From Kribbella aluminosa (lineage in GTDB: Bacteria > Actinomycetota > Actinomycetes > Propionibacteriales > Kribbellaceae), in contig NZ_JAGINT010000001.1 of NCBI RefSeq assembly GCF_017876295.1, positions 1,736,001-1,800,000 of the forward strand: DNA of 64,000 bases, given 5' to 3'. Below the pieces are notes generated by a model. That model was not told the DNA's origin and made no database searches. It saw only the letters and a program-made list of their open reading frames with translations. Of this stretch, positions 24,383-33,241 are shown piece by piece (the first letter of the stretch is position 1; each line of letters begins with the position of its first letter). The position numbers and the translations under genes were made by a program.

Positions 24383-25375
24383 TCAGGACGGCCGGACGGG
24401 TGCCGGTACGTCGAAGGTCTTCGCCAGGTCGTCCAGGATCGCCCACGCGCCCTGCAGGCCGACCGCGGTCATCCAGGTCAGGTCCGGTACGTCGTGCACC
24501 TTCGGCGCCAGCGGCTTCCACAACGGGTTCGCCTTGAACTGGGCGGCCGTCTTCGCGCCCAGCCCCTTCTCGTCGGCGTACGTCGTGACGAAGATGGCGT
24601 CCGCGTCGGCGTCCTTGATCCGCTCCGGGCTGATCTCCAGCGCGAAGTCGTCGACGTCCTGCGACTTCGGGCGCTTCAGCCCGGCGTCCTTGAGCACGAT
24701 CCCGGAGTAGCTGGCGTTCCGGTACAGCCGGGTCGGCCCGTCGACGAACCGGACCACCGAGATCGTCGGATTATGCGCCTTCGCGTTGATCGCGTCGCCG
24801 GTCGTCTTCGCGGCCTTCTCGTACGCCGAGATCTCCTTCTCCGCGAGGTCCTCCGCGCCGAGCGCCTTGGCCTCCAACCGGATGTTGTCCTTCCAGGTCG
24901 CGCCGGTGGTCTCGGACATGATGGTCGGCGCGATCGCGGCCAACTGGTCGTAGAGCTTCTCGTGCCGGACCTTCGCGGTGACGATCAGGTCCGGGTTCAG
25001 CGCGGCGATCTTCTCCAGGTTCGGCTCGGCCAGCGTGCCGACCGACTCGGCCTCGGACCCGTACGTCTTCCGGTCGTCGCCGAGGTAGTCCGGCAGTTGC
25101 CCGTTGATCGTGCGGTAGTCGGTGTACCCGACGACCGGCGTGTCCAGGATCAGTGTCGCGTCCACGTAGCTGGTGTCAAGTGCGACCACCCGCTTCGGCT
25201 TGCTCTTGATCTCGGTCTTGCCCATCGCGTGCTCGACGGTCCGCGGGAAGCCTTCGCCGGCCGCACCGGCGGCGGCCGGGTCGTCGTCGGATCCGGACGC
25301 GCCGCAGGCGGTCAGCGCGAGGGCTGAGGTCGCGAGCACGGCAGCGAGCAGGGCGGTGATGCGGGGCAGGCGCAC
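24383..25375 (-). CDS. Iron-siderophore ABC transporter substrate-binding lipoprotein
   Basis: A 330-residue FecB/FepB-type lipoprotein. Residues 1-24 are a signal peptide ending in the lipobox LTAC. The periplasmic-binding fold shows KPKRVVALDTSYVDATLILD near residue 60, then NLEKIAALNPDLIVTAKVRH near residue 120. It captures ferric siderophores outside the membrane for the permease/ATPase set encoded divergently at 25449-28300. Both units share the iron box at 25426-25444. Confidence 0.9.
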   Translation of the reverse strand: MRLPRITALLAAVLATSALALTACGASGSDDDPAAAGAAGEGFPRTVEHAMGKTEIKSKPKRVVALDTSYVDATLILDTPVVGYTDYRTINGQLPDYLGDDRKTYGSEAESVGTLAEPNLEKIAALNPDLIVTAKVRHEKLYDQLAAIAPTIMSETTGATWKDNIRLEAKALGAEDLAEKEISAYEKAAKTTGDAINAKAHNPTISVVRFVDGPTRLYRNASYSGIVLKDAGLKRPKSQDVDDFALEISPERIKDADADAIFVTTYADEKGLGAKTAAQFKANPLWKPLAPKVHDVPDLTWMTAVGLQGAWAILDDLAKTFDVPAPVRPS

Positions 25376-25425
25376 GGGTGTCTCCAGATCGGCACGAGTG
25401 GCGGGTTAAGGTAGCTCTTCACCTC

Positions 25426-25444
25426 AGAGGTAAGGCAAACCTAA
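25426..25444. promoter_or_regulatory. IdeR/DmdR-type iron box
   Basis: AGAGGTAAGGCAAACCTAA matches 15 of 19 positions of the actinobacterial iron-box consensus TTAGGTTAGGCTAACCTAA. It lies between the divergent substrate-binding and permease genes, ending 4 nt before the permease ATG, so iron-bound repressor would block both. Confidence 0.8.
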
Positions 25445-25448
25445 CCAT

Positions 25449-26498
25449 ATGTCCCCGCCGCCCGCACACCCGCCCGTGTCGCCGCCCCCGCCGCCGAGTG
25501 CCTCGCACCCCGTCACCCGTCGGGCCGTCGCCCTGGTGGCGCTCGCCGTGCTCCTGCTGCTGGCGTTCGCCGCCAGCCTCGCGCTCGGCTCGCGCTGGCT
25601 GGGACCGGGCGCGTTGTGGCACGCCTTGACCGCGAACAACGGCTCGGACGCGGACGTGATCGTCCGCAACCTGCGCTTCCCGCGCACGGTCGTCGCCGTA
25701 CTGATCGGCTTGTGTCTCGGCATCGCCGGCACGTTGATGCAGGGTCACACCCGGAACGCGCTGGCCGAGCCCGGCATCTTCGGGGTGAGCTCAGGTGCGG
25801 CGTTCGCGGTGGTGCTCGGGTTGCAGGTGGGGCTGGTCGACTCGGTGTCGTCGACGGTGTGGGTTGCCTTGCTCGGCGCCTTGATCGCGACCTTCGCCGT
25901 ACAGCGGCTGGCCGCTCGGGGTAGCGGTGCGACGCCGGTCGGGCTGGCGCTGACGGGTGCGGCCGTGGCGGCGATGCTCGGTGCGTTGACGTCGGCGATC
26001 GTGCTGCTCGATGCGAACACGTTGGACAGCTATCGCTTCTGGGCGGTCGGCTCGGTGGCCGGGCGCGGACTGGACGTGGCCGGGCAGGTGCTGCCGTTCG
26101 TGGTGATCGGTCTGCTGCTGGCCGCGGTCAACGCGCGCGATCTCGACCTGCTTGCGCTGGGCGACGATGTGGCAGCGGGACTCGGGTTGCCGGTCCGTCG
26201 GGCGCGCCTGGTCGGGCTCGGCGCGATCGGGTTGCTGACGGCCGCGGGCGTCGCGGCGTGCGGGCCGATCGGGTTCCTCGGGTTGCTGTCCGGCCATGTC
26301 GCGCGGCGGATCTTCGGCGCCCGCAACACCTGGTTGATCCCGGCCGCGGGTCTGATCGGCGCGACCGCGCTGGTACTCGCGGATCTCGTCGGCCGGCTCG
26401 TCGGCGGTGCCGGTGAGGTCCAGGCGGGCGTGGTCCTCGGCATCGTCGGCGCCCCGATGTTCGTCCTCGTCGTACGGCGCCGGGCGGTGGCGTTGTGA
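25449..26498 (+). CDS. FecCD-type iron-siderophore permease 1
   Basis: A 349-residue integral membrane protein of the FecCD family with about nine to ten helices. A Pro-rich cytoplasmic tail (MSPPPAHPPVSPPPPP) precedes the first helix. The family motif LRFPRTVVAVLIGLCLGIAG, with GTLMQGHTRNALAEPGIFGV, is clear. ATG 25449 is within 5 nt of the iron box. The stop overlaps the GTG of permease 2. Confidence 0.9.
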   Translation: MSPPPAHPPVSPPPPPSASHPVTRRAVALVALAVLLLLAFAASLALGSRWLGPGALWHALTANNGSDADVIVRNLRFPRTVVAVLIGLCLGIAGTLMQGHTRNALAEPGIFGVSSGAAFAVVLGLQVGLVDSVSSTVWVALLGALIATFAVQRLAARGSGATPVGLALTGAAVAAMLGALTSAIVLLDANTLDSYRFWAVGSVAGRGLDVAGQVLPFVVIGLLLAAVNARDLDLLALGDDVAAGLGLPVRRARLVGLGAIGLLTAAGVAACGPIGFLGLLSGHVARRIFGARNTWLIPAAGLIGATALVLADLVGRLVGGAGEVQAGVVLGIVGAPMFVLVVRRRAVAL

Positions 26499-27532
26499 GG
26501 TCCCGCACCGTCCTGCTGAGCGTCCTGTTCGCGGCTTTGGCGGTCGTGATCGCGCTGGTGTCGTTGAGCGTCGGTACGACGAAACTCCCGGTCGCGGACG
26601 TGCTCGACGTACTGCTCGGCGGCGGCCGTCGCGGTACCCGGCTCGTCGTACTGGAGCTGCGACTGCCGCGGGTCGCGACCGGGCTGCTGGTGGGGATCGC
26701 GTTCGCCGTGTCCGGTGCGTTGCTGCAGACGTTGTCGCGGAATCCGCTGGCCAGTCCGGACATCGTCGGCGTGAACTCGGGTGCGTCCGCGGGTGCGGTC
26801 GCGGTCATCGTCCTGGCGGGGACGGGCGGTGGCAACATCTCCGGGTTTGCGGCGCAGGTCGGGATCCCGTTGGCGGCGGTGCTCGGCGGGCTGACCGCGA
26901 CGCTGATCGTCGGTGCGCTGTCGATCCGGCGCGGCCCCGGGAGCACGGTCGATGCGGGCAAGGTGGTGCTGATCGGTGTCGGCATCGCCGCCGCCGCAAA
27001 CTCGCTGGTCGCCTGGTTGCTGGTGATCGGCGACGTGAACGACGCGGGCCGGGCGGCTGCCTGGCTGGCCGGTTCGCTCAACTCGCGGGCCTGGAGTGAC
27101 GCGCTACCGGTGCTGATCGCGGTCGTCGTGTTGTTGCCGGTGGCAATGATGTTCAACCGGGACCTGTCCGCGCTGGTGCTCGGCGACGACGTGGCCTCCG
27201 CACTCGGCGTCCGGGTGGCGCGGGTCCGGCTGGCGTTGCTGGTGATCGCCACCGTGCTGGCTGCCATGGCTACTGCCGGAGCTGGTCCGATCGCATTCGT
27301 CGCACTGGTCGCGCCGCAGGTCGCGCAGCGGCTCACCCGGATGGAGCGGCCGCCTTTGCTGACCACTGCGATGCTCGGCGCGCTCTTCGTCGTTCTGGCC
27401 GATCTGGTGGCCCGGAACGGGTTGCAGTGGGCGCAGGTCGGCCCGTACGAGTTACCTGTTGGTGTGGTCACGGCTGCGTGCGGAGCGCCGTACCTGCTGC
27501 ACCTCATCGGCCGTCAGCAGAAGGGACGCTGA
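26495..27532 (+). CDS. FecCD-type iron-siderophore permease 2
   Basis: A 345-residue partner permease. It has the same signatures (LRLPRVATGLLVGIAFAVSG, LLQTLSRNPLASPDIVGVNS) and multiple helices. It starts with GTG at 26495 overlapping the stop of permease 1. The two proteins form the heterodimeric channel of a class II importer. Confidence 0.9.
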   Translation: MRSRTVLLSVLFAALAVVIALVSLSVGTTKLPVADVLDVLLGGGRRGTRLVVLELRLPRVATGLLVGIAFAVSGALLQTLSRNPLASPDIVGVNSGASAGAVAVIVLAGTGGGNISGFAAQVGIPLAAVLGGLTATLIVGALSIRRGPGSTVDAGKVVLIGVGIAAAANSLVAWLLVIGDVNDAGRAAAWLAGSLNSRAWSDALPVLIAVVVLLPVAMMFNRDLSALVLGDDVASALGVRVARVRLALLVIATVLAAMATAGAGPIAFVALVAPQVAQRLTRMERPPLLTTAMLGALFVVLADLVARNGLQWAQVGPYELPVGVVTAACGAPYLLHLIGRQQKGR

Positions 27533-27535
27533 ACC

Positions 27536-28300
27536 GTGCACGTAGAGAACCTGACCCTCGCGTACGACGCTGCGCCGGTAGTGGACGGCCTGACGTTGGA
27601 GGTGCCGTCCGGTCAGCTGACTGCGGTGGTAGGGCCGAACGGCTCCGGCAAGTCCACGCTGCTGCGGGGGATGAGCAGGCTGCTCACACCGCTTCGTGGA
27701 CAGGTGCTGCTGGACGGGAAGGACATCCACCAACTGCCAGCGCGTGAACTAGCCAGGAAGCTAGGTGTGCTGCCACAGGGGCCTGTGACTCCGGAGGGCA
27801 TCACTGCTGCCGAGCTGGTGTCGAGAGGCCGGCATCCGCACCGCGGGCTGTTCGGACGGCTGACCGCGGAAGACGACGCCGCTATCGAGGAGGCCTTGGC
27901 CGCGGTTGAGCTGACGGAGCTGCGTGAGCGCCCCGTGGACCAGCTGTCAGGTGGGCAGCGCCAACGGGTGTGGATCGCGATGGTGCTGGCCCAGGGTACG
28001 CAGCACCTCCTGCTCGACGAGCCCACGACGTACCTGGACCTCGCACACGCGGTGGACGTGATGAAGGTGGTGCATGGAGCAGCCACGACAGGCCGGACCG
28101 TTGTGGCTGTACTGCACGACCTGACGCTGGCAGCGCAGTACGCCGACCACCTGGTGGTGATGGGTGAGGGCCGGATCGCCGCTGAGGGGCGTCCGGTCGA
28201 CGTACTCACGGCTGCCTTGCTGGAGGACGTCTTCGGCCTCAAGGCCACCGTGGTGGAGGTCGGCGGCGCACCGGTCGTCGTACCGGACCGCACCACCTGA
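27536..28300 (+). CDS. Iron-siderophore ABC transporter ATPase (FepC-type)
   Basis: A 254-residue ABC ATPase. It has Walker [14 protein letters not shown], the Q-loop LPQGP, the signature LSGGQRQRVWIAMVLAQGT, Walker B LLLDEPTTYLDL and the switch His (AVLHDLTLA). It powers the two FecCD permeases upstream. GTG 27536 lies 3 nt after the preceding stop. No terminator follows; a TATACA box at 28322-28327 may start the next gene. Confidence 0.92.
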   Translation: MHVENLTLAYDAAPVVDGLTLEVPSGQLTAVVGPNGSGKSTLLRGMSRLLTPLRGQVLLDGKDIHQLPARELARKLGVLPQGPVTPEGITAAELVSRGRHPHRGLFGRLTAEDDAAIEEALAAVELTELRERPVDQLSGGQRQRVWIAMVLAQGTQHLLLDEPTTYLDLAHAVDVMKVVHGAATTGRTVVAVLHDLTLAAQYADHLVVMGEGRIAAEGRPVDVLTAALLEDVFGLKATVVEVGGAPVVVPDRTT

Positions 28301-28379
28301 CCGCGTTCGGGTTGATTGGTCTATACAGGCTGGCTCGAAAGGATTGCCGGGTCCGGCGCGGCCGCGGAGGCTTGGCGGC

Positions 28380-31300
28380 ATGCGCTGGACACGAGTAGTG
28401 GTGGCGGTTGGACTGATGGTGACGACGGCCGGGTTGGCGCCACTGGCGCACGCGGCCGGCGCGACACCGGACATGTGGACCGAGACGTCGTACAACTCGG
28501 TCTTCAAGGACAGCGGGCGATCGCCGGAGGCCGGTGACGACATCCGGCTGGACACCGCGAAGAACGACTACGAGGCAGCGCAGATCGTGCTGCGCGGACC
28601 GGCCGCGTTCACCGTGAACAGCGTCGACTTCAGCGCGCTGCAGGGGACCGGCGACGCCATCGCGGCGAGCGAGATCAGCTACAACCCGGTCGGGTACGAG
28701 TACCTGGACCGCAACTCGTACAACGGCTGGGAGCCGGACAACTTCGTCGTACCGACGATCCGGACCGCTCCGGGCGACTTCCCGGACCGGCTGCTGAACC
28801 AGCCGGGTATCGCCGTACCGGCGAACCAGACGCAGTCGATCTGGGTCCGGGTGCACGTGCCGGCGACCGCAAAGGGCGGCATCTACGCCGGCTACGCGAC
28901 CGTCCGGACGACGAACGGCAACCTGTACGTGCCGATCCGGGTGAACGCCCGGAACGTGGTGATCCCGCCGGCCAACCAGAGCGAGTTCACCAACGTGATG
29001 TGGACGAACTTCCTCGGCCTGACCTCCTGGGACATGGGCCAGGGCGACACCGTCAAGCTGTTCTACGGGCACGACCGGTACTCGCCGCAGTGGTGGCAGC
29101 TGATCGACAACTGGGCCGACACGATGAAGCGGTACCGGCAGAACGACCTGCAGCTGCCGCTGGTCAACCTGCTCACCGACGGCGGCAGCAAGGTCGATGC
29201 CACCGGCAACTACACGTTCAACTTCGACCGCTTCGACCAGGTCGTGCAGCGGTTCCTGGACAAGGGCGTGGTGAACCGGCTGGAGGGGTTCACCGGCGCC
29301 GGGCCGCAGAACCCCGAGCACAACCCGCAGTACCCGCGGTACCTGCAGGAGGTGACGCCCAAGGAGACCGGCAGGCAGCTCCCGGACTTCGTGTACTGGG
29401 ACTCGCCGGAGGCGGACAACTGGTACAAGCAGTTCTACCCGGCGCTGCGCCAGCACCTGGCCGACAAGGGCTGGGCGAGCATGTTCTGGATGCACGTGGG
29501 CGACGAGCCGGGGGCCGGCGGTGACCCGGGCTGGTTCGGTGTCGCGAACAAGCTCCGGCAGTACTGGCCGGACGTGAAGATCGGTGACGCGGTCGTCAAC
29601 CAGCTGGCCGCGCGGGTGGCGCACGCGGAGGACATCGTCATTCCGAACCTGTTCACGTACACGGCGAACCCGAAGCCGTTCGACGACGAACGCAAGGCCG
29701 GCAAGCCGCTGTGGTTCTACAACTGCAACATCCCGGCCGGCAACCATCTCAACAGGTTCATCGACCAGCCGGAGTGGAGTCAGCGGCAGACCATGTGGCT
29801 CGCGTACGGCAAGGGCGCGACCGGGTACCTGCACTGGGCGTACGGCAACTGGCAGTTCAAGATGAGCGACCAGACCGTCAAGGGCGACGGGTACATCGTC
29901 CGGCCGGACACTGTGCACAACACGGTCGAGGCCTCACCGCGGTACGAGTCGTTGCGGGACGGCATGGAGGACTGGGAGGTCCTCAACCACCTCGGCAAGA
30001 CCAACCCGGGGCTGGCACACGACCTGGCGACGGCCGCAGTGCAAGCCAGCGACAAGTACTCGCCGGACGTGAGCTACATGCAGCGGATCCGTGCTCTTAC
30101 GCTGGATGCGGCCGCTGGGCTGCCTGTGAAGGGCCTCCCGTACAAGAAGACCGGCACCTCGAACGGAGTGCAGATCGACCTGGGCCGCCAGGCACAGGTG
30201 GACGGCGTACAGCTGCACTGGGGCGCCACCTGGGCCAGCAAGTACCACGTGCTCATCTCGTTCGACGGTACGAAGTGGGCAGAGGCAGCGAACAGGACCG
30301 ACGACCCCGCGGACGACCTGGCCAAGCCCGGTGGCGACGACTTCCTGGGGATCAACGCGAAGACGCGCTACATCCGGATCACGGTGGACGGCACAGCGCC
30401 GTACGACCTGCAAGGGCTGGAGGTGGCGGGGCACCGCCTGCTGCAGCAGAACCTTGCGGGTGGGAAGCCGTACACCAAGACCGCTCCGTCGACACGGTTC
30501 CCGGACGCGGGTAACGAGGCGACCGACGGGGTGCTGGGCGACAACTGGGGCGACGGCAAGCAGTTCGGGTACGAGCTGGCCAACGTCGGCGACAGCGTGC
30601 ATCCGACGGTCAACATCGACCTCGGGTGGGCCCAGACGGTCGGCACGGTGCGCGTGCATGCCTACGAGGAGTACCCGGACTACCGGCCGGACCAGATCAC
30701 GGTCGCGACCAGTACCGACGGTACGAACTTCACCGACCGCGGGCAGGTCAGTTCGGTGAACGGGGCCTCGCGGATCTGGTACGACATCGGGTTCGCGCCG
30801 TCGAAGGCCCGGTGGGTCCGGGTGACGTTCGACAAGACGATGCACAACAAGTACCAGTCCGGCCTGTTCGTCGACGAGATCGAGGCGTACGGCGCCGGCC
30901 ACGCGGGCGACGTGGTGCCGGGGGCGACGGCGTACCAGTGGAACGACGCAGGTGGTGCCGGTCACGAGGTGATCTTCGCCCCGACCGCGGCCGGCACCAT
31001 GGGGCGCTGGGACTGGAGTGGTGCGGCCGGGCTGAAGCGGAACGACCTGGGTGGTGGCCCGATCGCCGGCAAGACCACGGGGTACGCCTGGGAGAACCAG
31101 CAGCACGCAGTGGCCCGAAGTACGACGGGAACGCTGCTGCACTGGTGGTGGGTCGAGGGCGAGCCAGCGGCGCACAACGCGGACTGGGGAGGTGATGCGG
31201 CCGGTGATCCGGCCGCAGTGGTCTGGTCCGGCCAGCAGCACATCTTCGCGCGCTCCTCGACCGGTGGCCTCACGCACTGGTGGTGGGACCCCGCTGACGG

Positions 31301-31901
31301 CCAGTTACGCCTCGACAGCTGGGGCGGTGCACCCGGTGCGATAGTCGGTACGCCGTCGACGTACGTGTGGGACAACCAGTTGCACGTTGTCGCCCGTGGC
31401 GCGGACAACCACCTGTACCACTGGTGGTGGCAGCTGGGTGACTTCGAGCCGCACTTCGCCGACTGGAACGGTGAGGCGTACTCCGACCCCACGGCGTTCG
31501 TTTGGAACGGACAGCAGCACGTGTACACGCAAGCCGCGGACGGGCAGCTCTACCACTGGTACTGGGACGCCGGTGACGGGCTGCACCAAGTCGAATGGGG
31601 AGGTGCTCCGGCGAAGTTCGTCGGGGCGCCGTCTGCGTTCAAGACCGCGACGCAGCAGCATGTGGTCGCACGTGGTCCCGGCAACACGCTCTACCACTGG
31701 TGGTGGGACCAGGGCACCAGCAAGGTGACGTGGGAGGACCTGGGCGGGCAGGTGTACGCCGATCCGGTGGCGTTCGCGTTCGCTGACCAGCATCAGTATT
31801 TCGCCCAGAGCGGAACCGGAACGTTGTACCACTGGTGGTGGACGCCGCAGGACGGCTGGCACCAGAACGACTGGGGCGGTTCGGTGCAGGTCCCCGTCTG
31901 A
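28380..31901 (+). CDS. Secreted glycoside-hydrolase-like protein with discoidin domains and lectin propeller
   Basis: A 1173-residue exported protein. Residues 1-26 are a Sec signal peptide (cleavage near AHAAG). Residues about 30-570 form a DUF4091/GH123-like region, with HVGDEPG carrying the likely catalytic acid and GKGATGYLHWAYGNWQ. Two F5/8-type-C (discoidin-like) carbohydrate-binding modules follow at about 585-685 and 690-838. From 850 to the end there are seven repeats of about 45-50 residues, most ending L-x-HWWW, matching the DUF346/PLL-type seven-bladed lectin propeller, whose known members bind L-fucose and O-methyl glycans. The frame extends upstream, but the signal peptide fixes the ATG at 28380. 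Confidence 0.82.
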   Translation: MRWTRVVVAVGLMVTTAGLAPLAHAAGATPDMWTETSYNSVFKDSGRSPEAGDDIRLDTAKNDYEAAQIVLRGPAAFTVNSVDFSALQGTGDAIAASEISYNPVGYEYLDRNSYNGWEPDNFVVPTIRTAPGDFPDRLLNQPGIAVPANQTQSIWVRVHVPATAKGGIYAGYATVRTTNGNLYVPIRVNARNVVIPPANQSEFTNVMWTNFLGLTSWDMGQGDTVKLFYGHDRYSPQWWQLIDNWADTMKRYRQNDLQLPLVNLLTDGGSKVDATGNYTFNFDRFDQVVQRFLDKGVVNRLEGFTGAGPQNPEHNPQYPRYLQEVTPKETGRQLPDFVYWDSPEADNWYKQFYPALRQHLADKGWASMFWMHVGDEPGAGGDPGWFGVANKLRQYWPDVKIGDAVVNQLAARVAHAEDIVIPNLFTYTANPKPFDDERKAGKPLWFYNCNIPAGNHLNRFIDQPEWSQRQTMWLAYGKGATGYLHWAYGNWQFKMSDQTVKGDGYIVRPDTVHNTVEASPRYESLRDGMEDWEVLNHLGKTNPGLAHDLATAAVQASDKYSPDVSYMQRIRALTLDAAAGLPVKGLPYKKTGTSNGVQIDLGRQAQVDGVQLHWGATWASKYHVLISFDGTKWAEAANRTDDPADDLAKPGGDDFLGINAKTRYIRITVDGTAPYDLQGLEVAGHRLLQQNLAGGKPYTKTAPSTRFPDAGNEATDGVLGDNWGDGKQFGYELANVGDSVHPTVNIDLGWAQTVGTVRVHAYEEYPDYRPDQITVATSTDGTNFTDRGQVSSVNGASRIWYDIGFAPSKARWVRVTFDKTMHNKYQSGLFVDEIEAYGAGHAGDVVPGATAYQWNDAGGAGHEVIFAPTAAGTMGRWDWSGAAGLKRNDLGGGPIAGKTTGYAWENQQHAVARSTTGTLLHWWWVEGEPAAHNADWGGDAAGDPAAVVWSGQQHIFARSSTGGLTHWWWDPADGQLRLDSWGGAPGAIVGTPSTYVWDNQLHVVARGADNHLYHWWWQLGDFEPHFADWNGEAYSDPTAFVWNGQQHVYTQAADGQLYHWYWDAGDGLHQVEWGGAPAKFVGAPSAFKTATQQHVVARGPGNTLYHWWWDQGTSKVTWEDLGGQVYADPVAFAFADQHQYFAQSGTGTLYHWWWTPQDGWHQNDWGGSVQVPV

Positions 31902-31984
31902 AAACTGTCGGTGGCGCCGGGGAACATCGCGGGCATGAGTCGACTCGCTACCCAGGCGTCACCGACCGGTAATTTTCTGGTCGG

Positions 31985-32013
31985 TTGTCCAGCCCCGCAC
32001 CCGGAGCTAGGTT
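31985..32013 (+). promoter_or_regulatory. Leaderless promoter of the egt operon
   Basis: TTGTCC (31985-31990) and TAGGTT (32008-32013) are 17 bp apart and end 7 nt before the egtA GTG. A 7-bp inverted repeat (31961-31967/31979-31985) abuts the -35 box. Confidence 0.6.
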
Positions 32014-32020
32014 CGCTGAC

Positions 32021-33241
32021 GTGACCTCGCCCAGTGGTTCCACGGCGACGACTCCGATCGGCTCCCGGGCCGAGGCGGAGGGGTACGTCGCGATGGTCTG
32101 TTTCAAGCACGGTCCACCTCGGCTGTACGGCGTCGAGCTCGAGTGGACAGTGCATCACGCGGACGATCCGCACCGGCCGCTCGACGCCGGACAACTGAGT
32201 AAAGCCCTGGGCGAGCACGCCCCCGCGACCCTGGTCCGCGGCAGCCCGCAGCTGCCGTTGCGCCGCGGCGCTCTGGTCACCGTGGAGCCCGGTGGCCAGG
32301 TGGAGATCTCCGGTCCCGCGACCGACTCGATCCCACGGCTGATCGACGACACCGCCGCCGACGCCGACGAGCTCACCACATTGCTTCTGGACGCCGACCT
32401 GGTCCCGGGCGGCTACGGCCTGGACCCGTTCCGGGCACCCCGGCGGATCCTCGCGGTCCCGCGGTACGCCGCGATGGAACACGCGTTCCAGCGGCTCGGA
32501 CCGCACGGCCCACGGATGATGTGCAGCACCGCCGGCCTGCAGATCTGCTTGGACGCCGGCGAGGCTGACCAGACCGCTCTCCGTTGGCGGGCCCTGCACG
32601 ATCTCGGTCCCGCATTGGTCGCGTTGTTCGCCAACTCCCGCCGCCGCGACGGCTCCGACACGGGCTGGGCCTCGGCTCGTACACAGGCCACCTTCGGTAC
32701 GTGCGCCCCGTTCACCGAGCCGCCACCGATCGACGGCGACCCGGCCGCCGCGTGGGCGCGGACCGCGATGGAGGCGCCGGTGCTGTGTCTGCGCCGCGGC
32801 GACACGTGGGACGCCCCGACCGGTCTCACGTTCGGTGCCTGGGCGGACGGACAGCTGCCCGGCGATCGGCCGACGTACGACGACCTCGACTACCACCTGT
32901 CCACGCTCTTCCCGCCGGTCCGGCCGCGCGGGTATCTCGAGGTGCGCTACCTCGACGCGCAGCGGGGGGACGGGTGGATCGCCCCGACCCTGCTGCTCAC
33001 CGCACTCATGTCCGCGCCGCTCGACCAGGTCCTGGCCGCGGCTGAGCCCGCCGCCGGGCGCTGGTTCCCGGCCGCGCGGGAAGGCCTCAGGGACAGGTTG
33101 GTACTGCGTGCCGCGCGAGACGTGGTGGCACTCGGTGCCGCGGTCCTGGACCGGACCGGTGCGGATCCCGAACACACCGCTGCCGTCGCAACCCGGCTGC
33201 AGCGCATCGTCGACACCACCCAAGGAAGGCGAGCTTCATGA
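32021..33241 (+). CDS. egtA: Ergothioneine biosynthesis glutamate-cysteine ligase EgtA
   Basis: A 406-residue ATP-dependent ligase of the glutamate-cysteine ligase type 2 family. Visible parts are LYGVELEWTVHH, the strand VEPGGQVEISGPATDSI, and MMCSTAGLQICLD. It joins glutamate and cysteine to give the gamma-glutamylcysteine used by EgtB. GTG 32021 matches the leaderless promoter; the open frame upstream lacks support. It is the first of four overlapping egt genes. Confidence 0.9.
   Translation: MTSPSGSTATTPIGSRAEAEGYVAMVCFKHGPPRLYGVELEWTVHHADDPHRPLDAGQLSKALGEHAPATLVRGSPQLPLRRGALVTVEPGGQVEISGPATDSIPRLIDDTAADADELTTLLLDADLVPGGYGLDPFRAPRRILAVPRYAAMEHAFQRLGPHGPRMMCSTAGLQICLDAGEADQTALRWRALHDLGPALVALFANSRRRDGSDTGWASARTQATFGTCAPFTEPPPIDGDPAAAWARTAMEAPVLCLRRGDTWDAPTGLTFGAWADGQLPGDRPTYDDLDYHLSTLFPPVRPRGYLEVRYLDAQRGDGWIAPTLLLTALMSAPLDQVLAAAEPAAGRWFPAAREGLRDRLVLRAARDVVALGAAVLDRTGADPEHTAAVATRLQRIVDTTQGRRAS

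Noticed and set aside
28164..28379. Upstream extension of the 1173-residue secreted protein
   Set aside because: The extension is antisense-like continuation within the ATPase gene; a clear signal peptide fixes the start at 28380.
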